A DNA stretch of 45,406 nt from Acidimicrobiaceae bacterium (GTDB taxonomy: Bacteria; Actinomycetota; Acidimicrobiia; Acidimicrobiales; Ilumatobacteraceae), in the NCBI GenBank assembly GCA_002698945.1, contig NZZV01000019.1, positions 1-45,406 of the forward strand, in the 5' to 3' direction. How positions within the stretch are numbered: the stretch's first letter is position 1; each line of letters opens with the position of its first letter. Shown piece by piece: positions 36,347-44,161 of this stretch. The position numbers were made by a program, and so were the translations under genes. Below the pieces are notes generated by a model. The model saw only the letters and a list, made by a program, of their open reading frames with translations. It was not told the origin of the DNA and did no database searches.

Positions 36347-36561
36347 CGGTTGCGCTCCTCGCTCTCCCGCCCGGACACCCAGGCGATTAAATCCACCACA
36401 CGTCCACCGGTGGACACCCAGGCGATTAAATCCACCACACGTCCCGGGGCCCGATCCCGCCCGGACACCCAGGCGATTAAATCCACCACACGTCCACCGG
36501 TGGACACCCAGGCGATTAAATCGACTCCACGTCCCGGGTCAGGTCGGGTCCGAGTGGTCAC
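36331..36561 (-). CDS. orf76: tandem VVDLIAWVS peptide between pyrB and pyrC
   Basis: A 76-aa frame starting at GTG 36561 with a strong Shine-Dalgarno GGAGG exactly 7 nt upstream and a GTGA overlap with the pyrB stop. Its stop lies 14 nt inside pyrC, so the genes would be translationally coupled. The protein is mostly four copies of VVDLIAWVS separated by TGGR or GRDRAPGR, starting near residues 12, 25, 42 and 55. Each copy uses the rare leucine codon TTA. The first copy differs (GVD rather than VVD), with one change synonymous. No known family is recognised. It may be a leader/coupling ORF or just a repeat that stays open. Confidence 0.5.
   Translation of the reverse strand: MTTRTRPDPGRGVDLIAWVSTGGRVVDLIAWVSGRDRAPGRVVDLIAWVSTGGRVVDLIAWVSGRESEERNRCMSI
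36365..36544. repeat. two 90-bp direct repeats, each containing two core units
   Basis: Bases 36365-36454 and 36455-36544 are copies of one 90-bp block, nearly identical apart from the last part. Each block has two cores (GGACACCCAGGCGATTAAAT), at 36373, 36412, 36463 and 36502, spaced 39, 51 and 39 bp. Adjacent cores meet in the palindrome GTCCACCGGTGGAC. The AT-rich GATTAAATC stands out in this GC-rich DNA. The spacers are not unique sequence, so this is not a CRISPR array. Confidence 0.95.
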
Positions 36562-37496
36562 GATGTTGCCTCCGGCAGCGAGCCGCTGCCGAGCAGGTCG
36601 AACAGGACCGCCATGCGCACGGCGATGCCGTTGGTCACCTGCTGGGTGATGACCGAACCGGGGATCTCGGCAGGGTCGACGGCGATCTCGACGCCGCGGT
36701 TCATCGGACCCGGGTGCATCACCAGCGCATGATCGGCCAGCCTCGGCACCCGGGCGGGCGTCAGGCCGAACCGTGCCGTGTACTCACGCAGGTCGGGCAC
36801 CAACGCCTCGGTCATGCGTTCGGTCTGCATGCGCAGCAGGTACAGCACGTCGACCTCCGACAACACGGCGTCGAGGTCGGTCGTGACGGCCACCGGCATC
36901 CGGTCCGTGAACGGCGGCAGGAGGGTCTTCGGCGCCACGAGGGTCACGTCGGCGCCGAGCATCGAGAACGCCTCGATGTCGGAGCGGGCGACCCGGCTGT
37001 GCTTGACGTCGCCGACGATCGCGACGCGGAGCCCGTCGAAGCCGTCGCTGCGTCCGAACGCGGTGCGGATCGTCGCGCAATCGAGCAGTGCCTGGGTCGG
37101 GTGCGCGTGCCAGCCGTCGCCGGCGTTGACGATCGATGCGTTCGTCCACTGTGCGATCTGCCAGGGCGTCCCGGTCGACCTGTGACGGATCACGAACGCG
37201 TCCACCCCCATCGCCGCGATCGTCTCGATCGTGTCGCGCAGGCTCTCGCCCTTGTTCAGGCTCGACGACGAGACCGAGAAGTTCATGGTGTCGGCGGACA
37301 GCCGCTTGGCGGCGGTCTCGAAGCTGAGTCGGGTCCGGGTCGAGTCCTCGAAGAAGACGTTGCACACCGTCTTGCCGCGCAATGCCGGCACCTTCGGGTT
37401 GGGTCGGCGGTTGACCTCGGCCATGTGATCGGCCAGGTCGAGCAGGCGGCGTACGGCGTCGGGCCCGGCCTCGGCGATCGAGCGGAAGTGCTTCAT
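36558..37496 (-). CDS. pyrB: aspartate carbamoyltransferase catalytic subunit
   Basis: A 312-aa enzyme joining carbamoyl phosphate to aspartate. The carbamoyl-phosphate motif is FFEDSTRTRLSFETAAKRL; the segment from STGTPWQIAQW and GWHAHPTQALLD contains the HPTQ motif. The aspartate-domain end has HPGPMNRGVEI. Length matches class B/C enzymes. ATG 37496 overlaps the pyrR stop (ATGA). No pyrI is present. Confidence 0.98.
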   Translation of the reverse strand: MKHFRSIAEAGPDAVRRLLDLADHMAEVNRRPNPKVPALRGKTVCNVFFEDSTRTRLSFETAAKRLSADTMNFSVSSSSLNKGESLRDTIETIAAMGVDAFVIRHRSTGTPWQIAQWTNASIVNAGDGWHAHPTQALLDCATIRTAFGRSDGFDGLRVAIVGDVKHSRVARSDIEAFSMLGADVTLVAPKTLLPPFTDRMPVAVTTDLDAVLSEVDVLYLLRMQTERMTEALVPDLREYTARFGLTPARVPRLADHALVMHPGPMNRGVEIAVDPAEIPGSVITQQVTNGIAVRMAVLFDLLGSGSLPEATS

Positions 37497-38011
37497 CGCT
37501 CCCCCGACGAGATCGTCACGCCGTCGGCGGTGGCAACGACCTGTTCGTCCGACGACGTCGGCAGGTTCTTGCCGACGAAGTCGGGTCGGATGGGGAGCTC
37601 ACGGTGGCCACGGTCGACCAGGACCGCGAGTTGGACCGCCGTCGGGCGGCCGTAGTCGGTGACGGCGTCGAGCGCCGCCTTCACGGTGCGCCCCGTGTAG
37701 AGCACGTCGTCGACCAGCACGATCGTGGCGCCGTCGACGTCGAAGCTGATGTCGCTGACGCTGCCGGGCGAGACCGGTCGCAACCCGATGTCGTCGCGGT
37801 AGAGGGAGCAGTCGACCGATCCGACGGGGACCGTGTGGCCGATGCGATCGATCGCCTCGCCGAGTGCGTCGGCGAGCCAGACGCCGCCTCGCTGCAGTCC
37901 GATCAGAGCGACGCCGACACTGCCCTGGTTGCGCTCGATGATCTCGTGCGCCATGCGCGTGACCGCGCGCCGCACGTCGTCAGGTCCGAGGACCTGTTTG
38001 GGGTGACTCAC
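37493..38011 (-). CDS. pyrR: PyrR, pyrimidine operon RNA-binding regulator / uracil phosphoribosyltransferase
   Basis: A 172-aa protein of the PRTase fold, with the PRPP-binding loop TIVLVDDVLYTGRTVKAA near residues 95-112. PyrR binds a leader RNA when UMP/UTP is high and represses the operon; mycobacterial PyrR is reported to act on translation. Start GTG 38011 has AGGAG 6 nt upstream, overlapping the RNA hairpin zone. The first residues are VSHPKQVLGPDDV. Head of the pyr operon. Confidence 0.96.
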   Translation of the reverse strand: MSHPKQVLGPDDVRRAVTRMAHEIIERNQGSVGVALIGLQRGGVWLADALGEAIDRIGHTVPVGSVDCSLYRDDIGLRPVSPGSVSDISFDVDGATIVLVDDVLYTGRTVKAALDAVTDYGRPTAVQLAVLVDRGHRELPIRPDFVGKNLPTSSDEQVVATADGVTISSGER

Positions 38012-38017
38012 GTTGGA

Positions 38018-38022
38018 CTCCT
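38018..38022 (-). promoter_or_regulatory. ribosome binding site of pyrR
   Basis: AGGAG on the minus strand, 6 nt before GTG 38011; it sits 6 nt downstream of the PyrR hairpin and decides the pyrR start. Confidence 0.7.
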
Positions 38023-38028
38023 GCCGTT

Positions 38029-38046
38029 CGGGCCTCACGGGACCCG
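38029..38046 (-). promoter_or_regulatory. PyrR-binding RNA hairpin
   Basis: On the transcript, CGGGUC pairs with GGCCCG around the loop CCGUGA. The sequence GGUCCCGUGAGGCC matches the PyrR-binding consensus ARUCCNGNGAGGYU at 12 of 14 positions. Being next to the AGGAG site, it is expected to block translation of pyrR, and so of the coupled operon, when PyrR-UMP binds. The binding is inferred. Confidence 0.6.
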
Positions 38047-38065
38047 CCTTAACGGTCGGGACAGC

Positions 38066-38071
38066 AACCTA
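38066..38071 (-). promoter_or_regulatory. possible -10 box of the pyr operon
   Basis: TAGGTT on the minus strand, 20 nt before the PyrR hairpin. The -35 region is not clear. A leader of about 50 nt would result. Confidence 0.3.
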
Positions 38072-38085
38072 GCGCGAAAATCCCG

Positions 38086-38697
38086 TCACGTCCGGAACGG
38101 TGGATCGAGGATCCGTCCGACCCGGTGGTTGAGGGCCCGAATCACGCGATCCGCTCGGTGCCACCCGAGCAAGCTGACCGTTGCGGTCGCCAACGCGAAG
38201 CGCCGACCCTCCACGGCGGGGAGACCACACCAGCGGGCGATCAGGATCGCGAGGAAGTGACCGTGGGCGAACACCACGCCGTTCCCCGACGGCACCTCGG
38301 CGTCGAAGCGGGCGAGGAAGGCGTCAGCGCGCGCTCCGACCTCGTCGGCCGTCTCACCGCCCGTGATCTCGTGCGTCCACACCGACCAGTCGGGGATGCG
38401 CTCGCGGGACTCGGGCGTCGTCTCGCCCTCGAAGTCGCCGTAGTCCCACTCGACGAGGTCCCGGTCGACGACGATCCCGCACGCCGGGCTGACGAGTTCG
38501 GCGGTCTCTCGGGCCCGACGGAGCGGGCTGCAGTACGCCCGAACCAGGTTCCACCCCTCGAGCGTGTGTGCGGCGTCGGTCGCCTCCTGCCGACCGACGT
38601 CGGTCAGGGGAATGTCGGTCCGTCCGGTGTGCTTGCCGACCTTCGACCACTCGGTCTGGCCGTGGCGGATGACGAGCAGCTGGGGTCGGTCGTTCAT
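38086..38697 (-). CDS. histidine phosphatase family protein (phosphoglycerate mutase-like)
   Basis: A 203-aa branch-1 histidine phosphatase. The phosphohistidine motif is LLVIRHGQTEWS; the second catalytic His lies in VVFAHGHFLAIL. Other catalytic residues include the Arg in CSPLRRARETAE and Glu in LVEWDYGDFEGETTPES. It may be an acid or metabolite phosphatase rather than a glycolytic mutase; the substrate is unknown. GGAG lies 5 nt upstream of the ATG. Its 3' end is 75 bp upstream of pyrR, in the same orientation, but the pyr leader lies between. Confidence 0.88.
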   Translation of the reverse strand: MNDRPQLLVIRHGQTEWSKVGKHTGRTDIPLTDVGRQEATDAAHTLEGWNLVRAYCSPLRRARETAELVSPACGIVVDRDLVEWDYGDFEGETTPESRERIPDWSVWTHEITGGETADEVGARADAFLARFDAEVPSGNGVVFAHGHFLAILIARWCGLPAVEGRRFALATATVSLLGWHRADRVIRALNHRVGRILDPPFRT

Positions 38698-38706
38698 GTG
38701 ATCTCC

Positions 38707-38742
38707 GTCATGTGATGGCGGTCATGATGCGATGACGGTCAT
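38707..38742. promoter_or_regulatory. GTCAT/ATGAC repeats in the divergent promoter region
   Basis: GTCAT occurs at 38707, 38721 and 38738, and ATGAC at 38732, giving the palindrome ATGACGGTCAT (38732-38742) and a GTCAT-6 nt-ATGAC inverted pair. They lie between the histidine phosphatase and amidohydrolase starts and could bind a regulator. Speculative. Confidence 0.25.
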
Positions 38743-38794
38743 TCGATCTCGGGGGCTCGAGGACCGGCAGCGTCACGCTCCCATGATGGTCCAC

Positions 38795-38800
38795 TACCGT
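38795..38800 (+). promoter_or_regulatory. -10 box of the amidohydrolase gene (leaderless)
   Basis: TACCGT lies 6 nt before ATG 38807 and decides that start over the upstream ATG codons at 38732 and 38783. Confidence 0.5.
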
Positions 38801-38806
38801 GGTCGC

Positions 38807-40528
38807 ATGCATGATCTGGTGATCCGCAGGGGGAACGTGGTCGACGGTTCGGGTGGGGCCGCACGCGTCGCCGACGTGGCGATCGCCGGCGATCGAGTCG
38901 TCGAGGTCGGTGACGTCGTCGGTGCCGGCGCTCGCGAGATCGACGCCGACGGGCTGCTCGTGACGCCCGGGTTCGTCGATGTGCACACCCACTACGACGC
39001 CCAGGCGACCTGGGACCCCTACCTCACGCCGTCGTCGTGGCACGGTGTCACCACGGCCGTGATGGGGAACTGCGGTGTCGGGTTCGCCCCGGCCGAGGCC
39101 GACAAGCACGAGTGGCTCATCGAGGTGATGGAAGGGGTCGAGGACATCCCGGGCACCGCGCTGACCGAGGGGATCCAGTGGGAGTGGGAGTCGTTCCCCG
39201 AGTACCTCGACGCGCTCGACCGCCGGCGTTACGTGCTCGACCTCGGCGCCCAGGTCCCCCACAGTGCCGTGCGTGGCTACGTGATGGGCGACCGCAGCGG
39301 GGTCAACAACCCGGCGTCGCCCGACGACATGGCGGCGATGGCACGGATCGTCGCCGACGGTCTCCGGGCCGGGGCGCTCGGGTTCTCGACGAGTCGGACT
39401 CCACTGCACAAGTCGAAGTCCGGCGAACTCGTGCCGGGCACGATGGTCGCCGCCGACGAGCTCTACGCGATCGCCGCCGCGATGCAGGAGGTCGGTCACG
39501 GTGTCTTCCAGTTCGCTCCCGAGCACGCCATCCTGCCCGAGCAGGAGTGGCCGTGGATGCGCGAGTTGGCGAGCACGTACGGCCGGACGGTCAGCGTGAA
39601 CTTCTCCCAGTTCGACCAGGCGCCCGATCTGTGGCGGGAGGTCCTCGACAAGCTCGACGAGGCGATCGCCGACGGCATCCCGATCGTCGCCCAGGTGCAC
39701 GGACGCACCGTCGGCCTGCTCATGTGCCTGGAGGGCAGCTATCACCCGCTGATGTTCCATCCCGCTTATGGCGAGATCGCTGCGCTGCCACTGGTCGAAC
39801 GTTGCGCCGCCCTCCGCTCGGGCCCGATCCGCCAGCGTCTGATCGACCAGATCCCCGACGACGACGGATTCTTCGAGAAGGTCGTACTCGGCACGATGTG
39901 GAAGACGTGGGCGGTCGGCGGTGATGATGGTGGCGGCGACATCGACTACGAGCCGCACCCGGACGACTCGATCGGTTCCGTCGCCGCCCGGACCGGCGTT
40001 TCGCCGATCGAGCTGGTGATCGATCACCTCCTCACCGCCGATGGCCACGGGATGCTGTACTCGCCGTTTTTCAACTACAGCTACGGCGACCTGTCGTTCA
40101 ACTACGAGGCCCACATGCACCCGGGCACCCGGATGGGTCTCGCCGACGCCGGCGCGCACGTCCGCGTCATCTGTGACGGCGGTTGCCCGACGTTCATGCT
40201 CACCCATTGGACCCGCGATCGCACCCGAGGTCCGAAGATGCCGCTCGAATACGTCATCCACCGCCAGACCCGTCAGACGGCCGAGCTGTACGGTCTCGGC
40301 GATCGCGGTCTGCTCGCACCCGGGATGCGAGCCGACGTCAACGTGATCGACTACGACGCGCTCACCTTCGGCACCCCGCGGATGGCCTGGGATCTCCCGG
40401 GCGGCGCGCCCCGACTCGTCCAGAAGGCGAAGGGCTACCGGCACACGCTGTGCGCCGGCGTCGAGACGGTGACCGACGACGAGTTCACCGGCGAGTTGCC
40501 CGGCCGCCTCGTGCGCGGCCCGCGCTGA
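38807..40528 (+). CDS. N-acyl-D-amino-acid deacylase-like amidohydrolase
   Basis: A 573-aa metal-dependent amidohydrolase of the D-aminoacylase branch. The N-terminal beta-sandwich (MHDLVIRRGNVVDGSG) precedes the metal-binding motif GFVDVHTHYDAQATWDP. Further metal/catalytic elements are GNCGVGFAPA, QVHGRTVGLL and GLADAGAHVRVICD, and the end is GARPADVNVIDYDA-like (RADVNVIDYDALTFG). Family members hydrolyse N-acyl-D-amino acids; others act on related amides, so the substrate is uncertain. No transporter or racemase lies next to it. Probably cytoplasmic. Confidence 0.88.
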   Translation: MHDLVIRRGNVVDGSGGAARVADVAIAGDRVVEVGDVVGAGAREIDADGLLVTPGFVDVHTHYDAQATWDPYLTPSSWHGVTTAVMGNCGVGFAPAEADKHEWLIEVMEGVEDIPGTALTEGIQWEWESFPEYLDALDRRRYVLDLGAQVPHSAVRGYVMGDRSGVNNPASPDDMAAMARIVADGLRAGALGFSTSRTPLHKSKSGELVPGTMVAADELYAIAAAMQEVGHGVFQFAPEHAILPEQEWPWMRELASTYGRTVSVNFSQFDQAPDLWREVLDKLDEAIADGIPIVAQVHGRTVGLLMCLEGSYHPLMFHPAYGEIAALPLVERCAALRSGPIRQRLIDQIPDDDGFFEKVVLGTMWKTWAVGGDDGGGDIDYEPHPDDSIGSVAARTGVSPIELVIDHLLTADGHGMLYSPFFNYSYGDLSFNYEAHMHPGTRMGLADAGAHVRVICDGGCPTFMLTHWTRDRTRGPKMPLEYVIHRQTRQTAELYGLGDRGLLAPGMRADVNVIDYDALTFGTPRMAWDLPGGAPRLVQKAKGYRHTLCAGVETVTDDEFTGELPGRLVRGPR

Positions 40529-40538
40529 CACCCGGATC

Positions 40539-40553
40539 GACGGCTCGGCCGTC
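40539..40553. terminator. short hairpin between convergent genes
   Basis: GACGGC and GCCGTC with a 3-nt loop, 11 nt after the amidohydrolase stop and just before the stop of the convergent membrane protein gene. It could serve both directions. No T-run. Confidence 0.4.
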
Positions 40554-40561
40554 CGAGGCGC

Positions 40562-42694
40562 TCAGCCGCTCGGCGGTTCGGGTGACGACTCGACCGGGTC
40601 GACGAGGCCGTCCGCCCCCGACACGACCCGGACGGGAGTGCCGGGTTCGCGCGACACGGCACCGGCGACGACACCGTCCACGGCCAGGAGCACGGCGTCG
40701 TCCCCCACGACGACGGTCACCGCGGCGCCGGGCGGGGCCGGCACGTTGCGCACCCAGTTGGCGACGCCGCTGCGCCACGAGTCGACGTCGACGCTGCCGT
40801 TGGTGCGGCTGATCGTGAGTGCCGCATCGACACCGTCGGTGCCGGTGAGGCCGATCTCGACGACCGGAACGTCCGGGTCGAGTCCGGCGTCGATTCTGGT
40901 CGGGCCGTCCGCCGTGATCATGTCGCCGTCGGCCAGAACGACCGCCGTGCCCGACTCCACGGGTTCGAGCCACTCCGCGACGTCGTTGCGGAACGACAAG
41001 GTGCCGTCGTCGTCCTCCCACACGGGTGTGAAGTTCGAGTCGACCGCGAACGCGAACGGTGTCGTCTCGTCGACCGGATTCGCCGCTTCACCGACGAACG
41101 CGATCGGATTGCTCCGCTCCAGGTCGTCGGCGAATCGATCCCACGTGCCCTCCAGCACGAACTCGTCGCTGGTTCTCCCGAGATAGATCTCGCCGAGCAG
41201 GAACGTCTTCCAGATGTAGCGCGTCGCCGAGGTCCGGTGCAGGTCGAGGTAGGTCCACGGGAAACTCGTCCACGCGAGGATCGGATCCTGCTCGTCGGAC
41301 ACGGCGTCGAGCGCGGCTCGCATCGTGTGGATGCGGCCGCTGTACCCCGACTCACGCCGGGCGGTGAACTCCTCGGTCGACTGCACCTCCCACATCGACT
41401 CGACACCGATCCGAAAGCCCTGCAGCGCTCCGATCTGCAACGACCCCACGATCGCGAGCGCCGGCACCCACGCCAGTACCGGATGGGCAGGGCCCGATCG
41501 GGCGAGCCGGGCGGTCGCCTGGCCGACGAGGTCGGCGACCATCATCAGCGTCGGGACGGCCAACACCGCGAAGTAATGCGACGAGTATCGTTGGCTGAGG
41601 ATCAGCTCGAGCCAGGCGGCGGCGAACCACGCGCCGACCAACAGTCGGAGTGCCCGCTGATCGCGGTCGAAGCGGTGCCAGCGCAACAGCGTCACCACAC
41701 CCCAGGCGACCACGATCACGACGACCTCCGGCCGCTCCCGGTAGTACTCGAACATCGAGTCCCAACCGAGCCGGAACTGGCCCGTGAGCGAACGATCGGT
41801 CGCCTCGCTCATGAACCGGGCGTAGACCCACCATCCGTCGACGAACTCGCGCCACGACCCACGGGCCAGATACCAGACGGGGGCCGACACCAGGCCGACG
41901 GCCCCGCCGAGGACGATCCACGCCCACGCCCGCCACTGCGGGGTGCCGAGTCGACCGCGGCGCCACACGACCCAGAGCAACACGACCGATGCCGCGAACA
42001 CCGTGGTGAGGAGGGTCTGCACCGCGAGTCCGGCCAACACACCACAACCGGCCGCCGCCGCGATGCGACGCCGACCGGTCGTCCAACAGGCATCGGTCGC
42101 GGCCACGACGACGATGACGGAGAGGAGGGCGACGGTGATGTTCCGGGCGTACAACACCCCGGCGTAGTCGGCGCCGGACAGCGTGAAGTGGACGATCGTC
42201 GCCGCTGCCACGGCGGCGCCGATGACCGCGGGACCGCCCGCCATCCGTGTGATCACGTGCGCTCCGGCCGCGACGCAGCAGGCTGCGCCGAGGCTGAAGA
42301 GCGCGATCATGAACCAGAAGCCGTCGAACCCGCCGACTCGCCGCGCGACCTCGTAGAGCACCGGTTCGAGCGGACCCTTGTTGTGGACGGCGTTCTCGTA
42401 GTAGCTGCCGCCGAACCGGATCGTCCGCTCGACCACGGTGCGCATGTACTGCGGGTCGAAGTCGGCGCCGCGGCCTTCCATCCAGAACAGCGAGGCAGCC
42501 GCGATCAGGACCATCATGGCGCTCCCGACCGCCACGCCCCACGATCCCCAACTTCCCCACGTCGGAGAGGACTCGGGCAACCGCGCGGTCGGACCGGGAC
42601 CGTCGACGTGCTCGGGTCGCGTCGTCCCACCCGTCACGCCGGTGGCATCGTGAGGCTCGACCATCTCCCCGCTCTCGACGTTCGTGTCGCTCAC
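40562..42694 (-). CDS. membrane protein, GT-C (ArnT/GT39-like) glycosyltransferase candidate, 710 aa
   Basis: A 710-aa protein with a hydrophilic N-terminus (about 1-50), roughly ten membrane segments between residues 52 and 435, and a large extracytoplasmic C-terminal domain (about 445-710). The first loop has GADFDPQYMRTVVE, and HNKGPLEPVLYEVARR resembles the N/KxPL motif of ArnT/PMT-like lipid-linked sugar transferases. The C-terminal domain has WTSFPWTYLDLHRTSATRYIW, then beta-rich sequence. Start GTG 42694 overlaps the stop of the upstream GT-C gene (GTGA). Probable role: adding sugars to surface lipids or proteins; not proven. Confidence 0.6.
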   Translation of the reverse strand: MSDTNVESGEMVEPHDATGVTGGTTRPEHVDGPGPTARLPESSPTWGSWGSWGVAVGSAMMVLIAAASLFWMEGRGADFDPQYMRTVVERTIRFGGSYYENAVHNKGPLEPVLYEVARRVGGFDGFWFMIALFSLGAACCVAAGAHVITRMAGGPAVIGAAVAAATIVHFTLSGADYAGVLYARNITVALLSVIVVVAATDACWTTGRRRIAAAAGCGVLAGLAVQTLLTTVFAASVVLLWVVWRRGRLGTPQWRAWAWIVLGGAVGLVSAPVWYLARGSWREFVDGWWVYARFMSEATDRSLTGQFRLGWDSMFEYYRERPEVVVIVVAWGVVTLLRWHRFDRDQRALRLLVGAWFAAAWLELILSQRYSSHYFAVLAVPTLMMVADLVGQATARLARSGPAHPVLAWVPALAIVGSLQIGALQGFRIGVESMWEVQSTEEFTARRESGYSGRIHTMRAALDAVSDEQDPILAWTSFPWTYLDLHRTSATRYIWKTFLLGEIYLGRTSDEFVLEGTWDRFADDLERSNPIAFVGEAANPVDETTPFAFAVDSNFTPVWEDDDGTLSFRNDVAEWLEPVESGTAVVLADGDMITADGPTRIDAGLDPDVPVVEIGLTGTDGVDAALTISRTNGSVDVDSWRSGVANWVRNVPAPPGAAVTVVVGDDAVLLAVDGVVAGAVSREPGTPVRVVSGADGLVDPVESSPEPPSG

Positions 42695-44076
42695 GCGGTC
42701 ACCGTGCCGTCGGCGGCGTCGTTCTGTGGCTCGGTCTCGATGAGGCTCGCGTCGTCAGCACTCGGGGTTTCACTCCGATCGGCGCTCCGTGCGAGCACGG
42801 CGTCGACCGTGAGGCCGACGGCGACGATGCAGACGATCGACATGCGGAACATCGGGCCGGCGAGGTGACGGCCGACCTCGATCGCGTCCGCGACGTAGAC
42901 CAGGTACAGGTCGATGCCGATCGGGACGACGAGGAACGTGACGAGCACCCCCAACCATCGTCGCACCGCGAATGCGGCGACGACGGCACCGATCGATGTG
43001 AGTCCCCAGATCGCCATCGACCAGCGTGAATCGGTCGGGTCGAGCGGCCCGAGCACGGTGTCGGGGAACTGTTCGCCGACACCATGTGCGTCGTAGGCGG
43101 CGAACCCGGAGTCGGTGTGGATCGGCAACTCGCCCACGAACCGGTCGAGATACCACGGGCTCCGAGCGACGAACGACCAGCCGGCGGCAAGACGACCCGA
43201 GCCCGAGGCCCAGTCGCGATACTCCTCGAGTCTGGGGTCGCGTAGGAACGCCTCTCCATCGGCCCAGGCGTCGCCACCGGTACGTTCGGCGAGCGCCTCG
43301 TCGAATGGCATGCCGCGGTCGATCATCCAGTCGCGCATCGACTCGTCGGGAAGCCACCGCAATCCGACGTTGTTGTGGAACGTCACCTCACCGCGCCCGG
43401 TGTGCCATTGGCCGATCGCCGAGAATGCGCCGACCAACACCAGGATCACCGATGCGGTCACGATCCCGGCGACTCGCTCCCCCGGCCGTCGCCGTTCCCA
43501 CAGCAGGCCGGCGACGGCGAGCGGGATCAACGACACCGTCAACGTCACGGCGTTCGAGTCGCGCAGCAACATCCACGCCGCCGTGAGCACGACCGCGACG
43601 GCGAGCCGACGGCCGTTCGGGGCGGCGAACCAGCGGATCCAGGCGGCGAGCCAGGCGAGCACCAGCGAGTTCGAGAGCGACTCGGTGAGCACGAGCGTGT
43701 GCCAGAACATCCATCGCGTCTCGATGAGTACGGCGCCGACGGCGGCGATCGTCACGAGCCGAACGACGCGGTTCGACAGCTGCTGCCAGAGGGTGACGGT
43801 GAGGTAGCAGACGGCGCCGAGCCAGATCAGCGTCTGCACCAGCACGATCGCCCGCGCCGACGGGCCGACCAGCCAGACGAGCAATGGGTACGTCGGCGGT
43901 CGTTCGGCGAACCAGAAGTCGGGCGAGAACGGGCCGATCTCCGCAACGGCGAGGTACGAAGACGAGTCGGGGAACGGCGACTCGAACCCAGATGACCAAC
44001 CGGGACCGAGCAAGACGAACAGCAGCAGACCGACCCCGACGCAGACGAAATATCGCCACGATTCCTCGGCCCGCAT
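42691..44076 (-). CDS. membrane protein, GT-C-like glycosyltransferase candidate, 461 aa
   Basis: A 461-aa polytopic protein with an N-terminal helix (YFVCVGVGLLLFVLLGPGW) and a first loop FPDSSSYLAVAEIGPF, where GT-C enzymes carry their catalytic acidic residue. About nine or ten segments follow, and a basic-to-acidic cytoplasmic tail closes it. The AERPPTYPLLVWLVG segment after the loop also fits GT-C proteins. It is first in a two-gene unit with the 710-aa protein. A TAGGGT box lies 8 nt before the ATG. The pair lies between nusB and the pyr operon, which are adjacent in many actinobacteria, so it looks like an insertion. Confidence 0.55.
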   Translation of the reverse strand: MRAEESWRYFVCVGVGLLLFVLLGPGWSSGFESPFPDSSSYLAVAEIGPFSPDFWFAERPPTYPLLVWLVGPSARAIVLVQTLIWLGAVCYLTVTLWQQLSNRVVRLVTIAAVGAVLIETRWMFWHTLVLTESLSNSLVLAWLAAWIRWFAAPNGRRLAVAVVLTAAWMLLRDSNAVTLTVSLIPLAVAGLLWERRRPGERVAGIVTASVILVLVGAFSAIGQWHTGRGEVTFHNNVGLRWLPDESMRDWMIDRGMPFDEALAERTGGDAWADGEAFLRDPRLEEYRDWASGSGRLAAGWSFVARSPWYLDRFVGELPIHTDSGFAAYDAHGVGEQFPDTVLGPLDPTDSRWSMAIWGLTSIGAVVAAFAVRRWLGVLVTFLVVPIGIDLYLVYVADAIEVGRHLAGPMFRMSIVCIVAVGLTVDAVLARSADRSETPSADDASLIETEPQNDAADGTVTA

Positions 44077-44084
44077 GGTCAGCG

Positions 44085-44090
44085 ACCCTA
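44085..44090 (-). promoter_or_regulatory. -10 box of the GT-C pair (leaderless)
   Basis: TAGGGT on the minus strand, 8 nt before ATG 44076. Confidence 0.45.
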
Positions 44091-44123
44091 CCGCTCCGCG
44101 CCGACTGCGGACCGTTCAGCCGG

Positions 44124-44141
44124 CGGGCACGGCCGTGCCCG
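44124..44141 (-). terminator. palindromic hairpin after nusB
   Basis: CGGGCACGGCCGTGCCCG is a perfect 18-bp palindrome 20 nt after the nusB stop, upstream of the separate promoter of the GT-C genes. It can fold into a GC stem of about 7 bp. No T-run follows. Confidence 0.45.
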
Positions 44142-44161
44142 TTGGTCTGATCAGGAAGCGA

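Noticed and set aside
36365..36544. CRISPR array
   Set aside because: The spacers are short, repeated copies and multiples of three rather than unique 30-40-bp sequences, and no cas genes are near.
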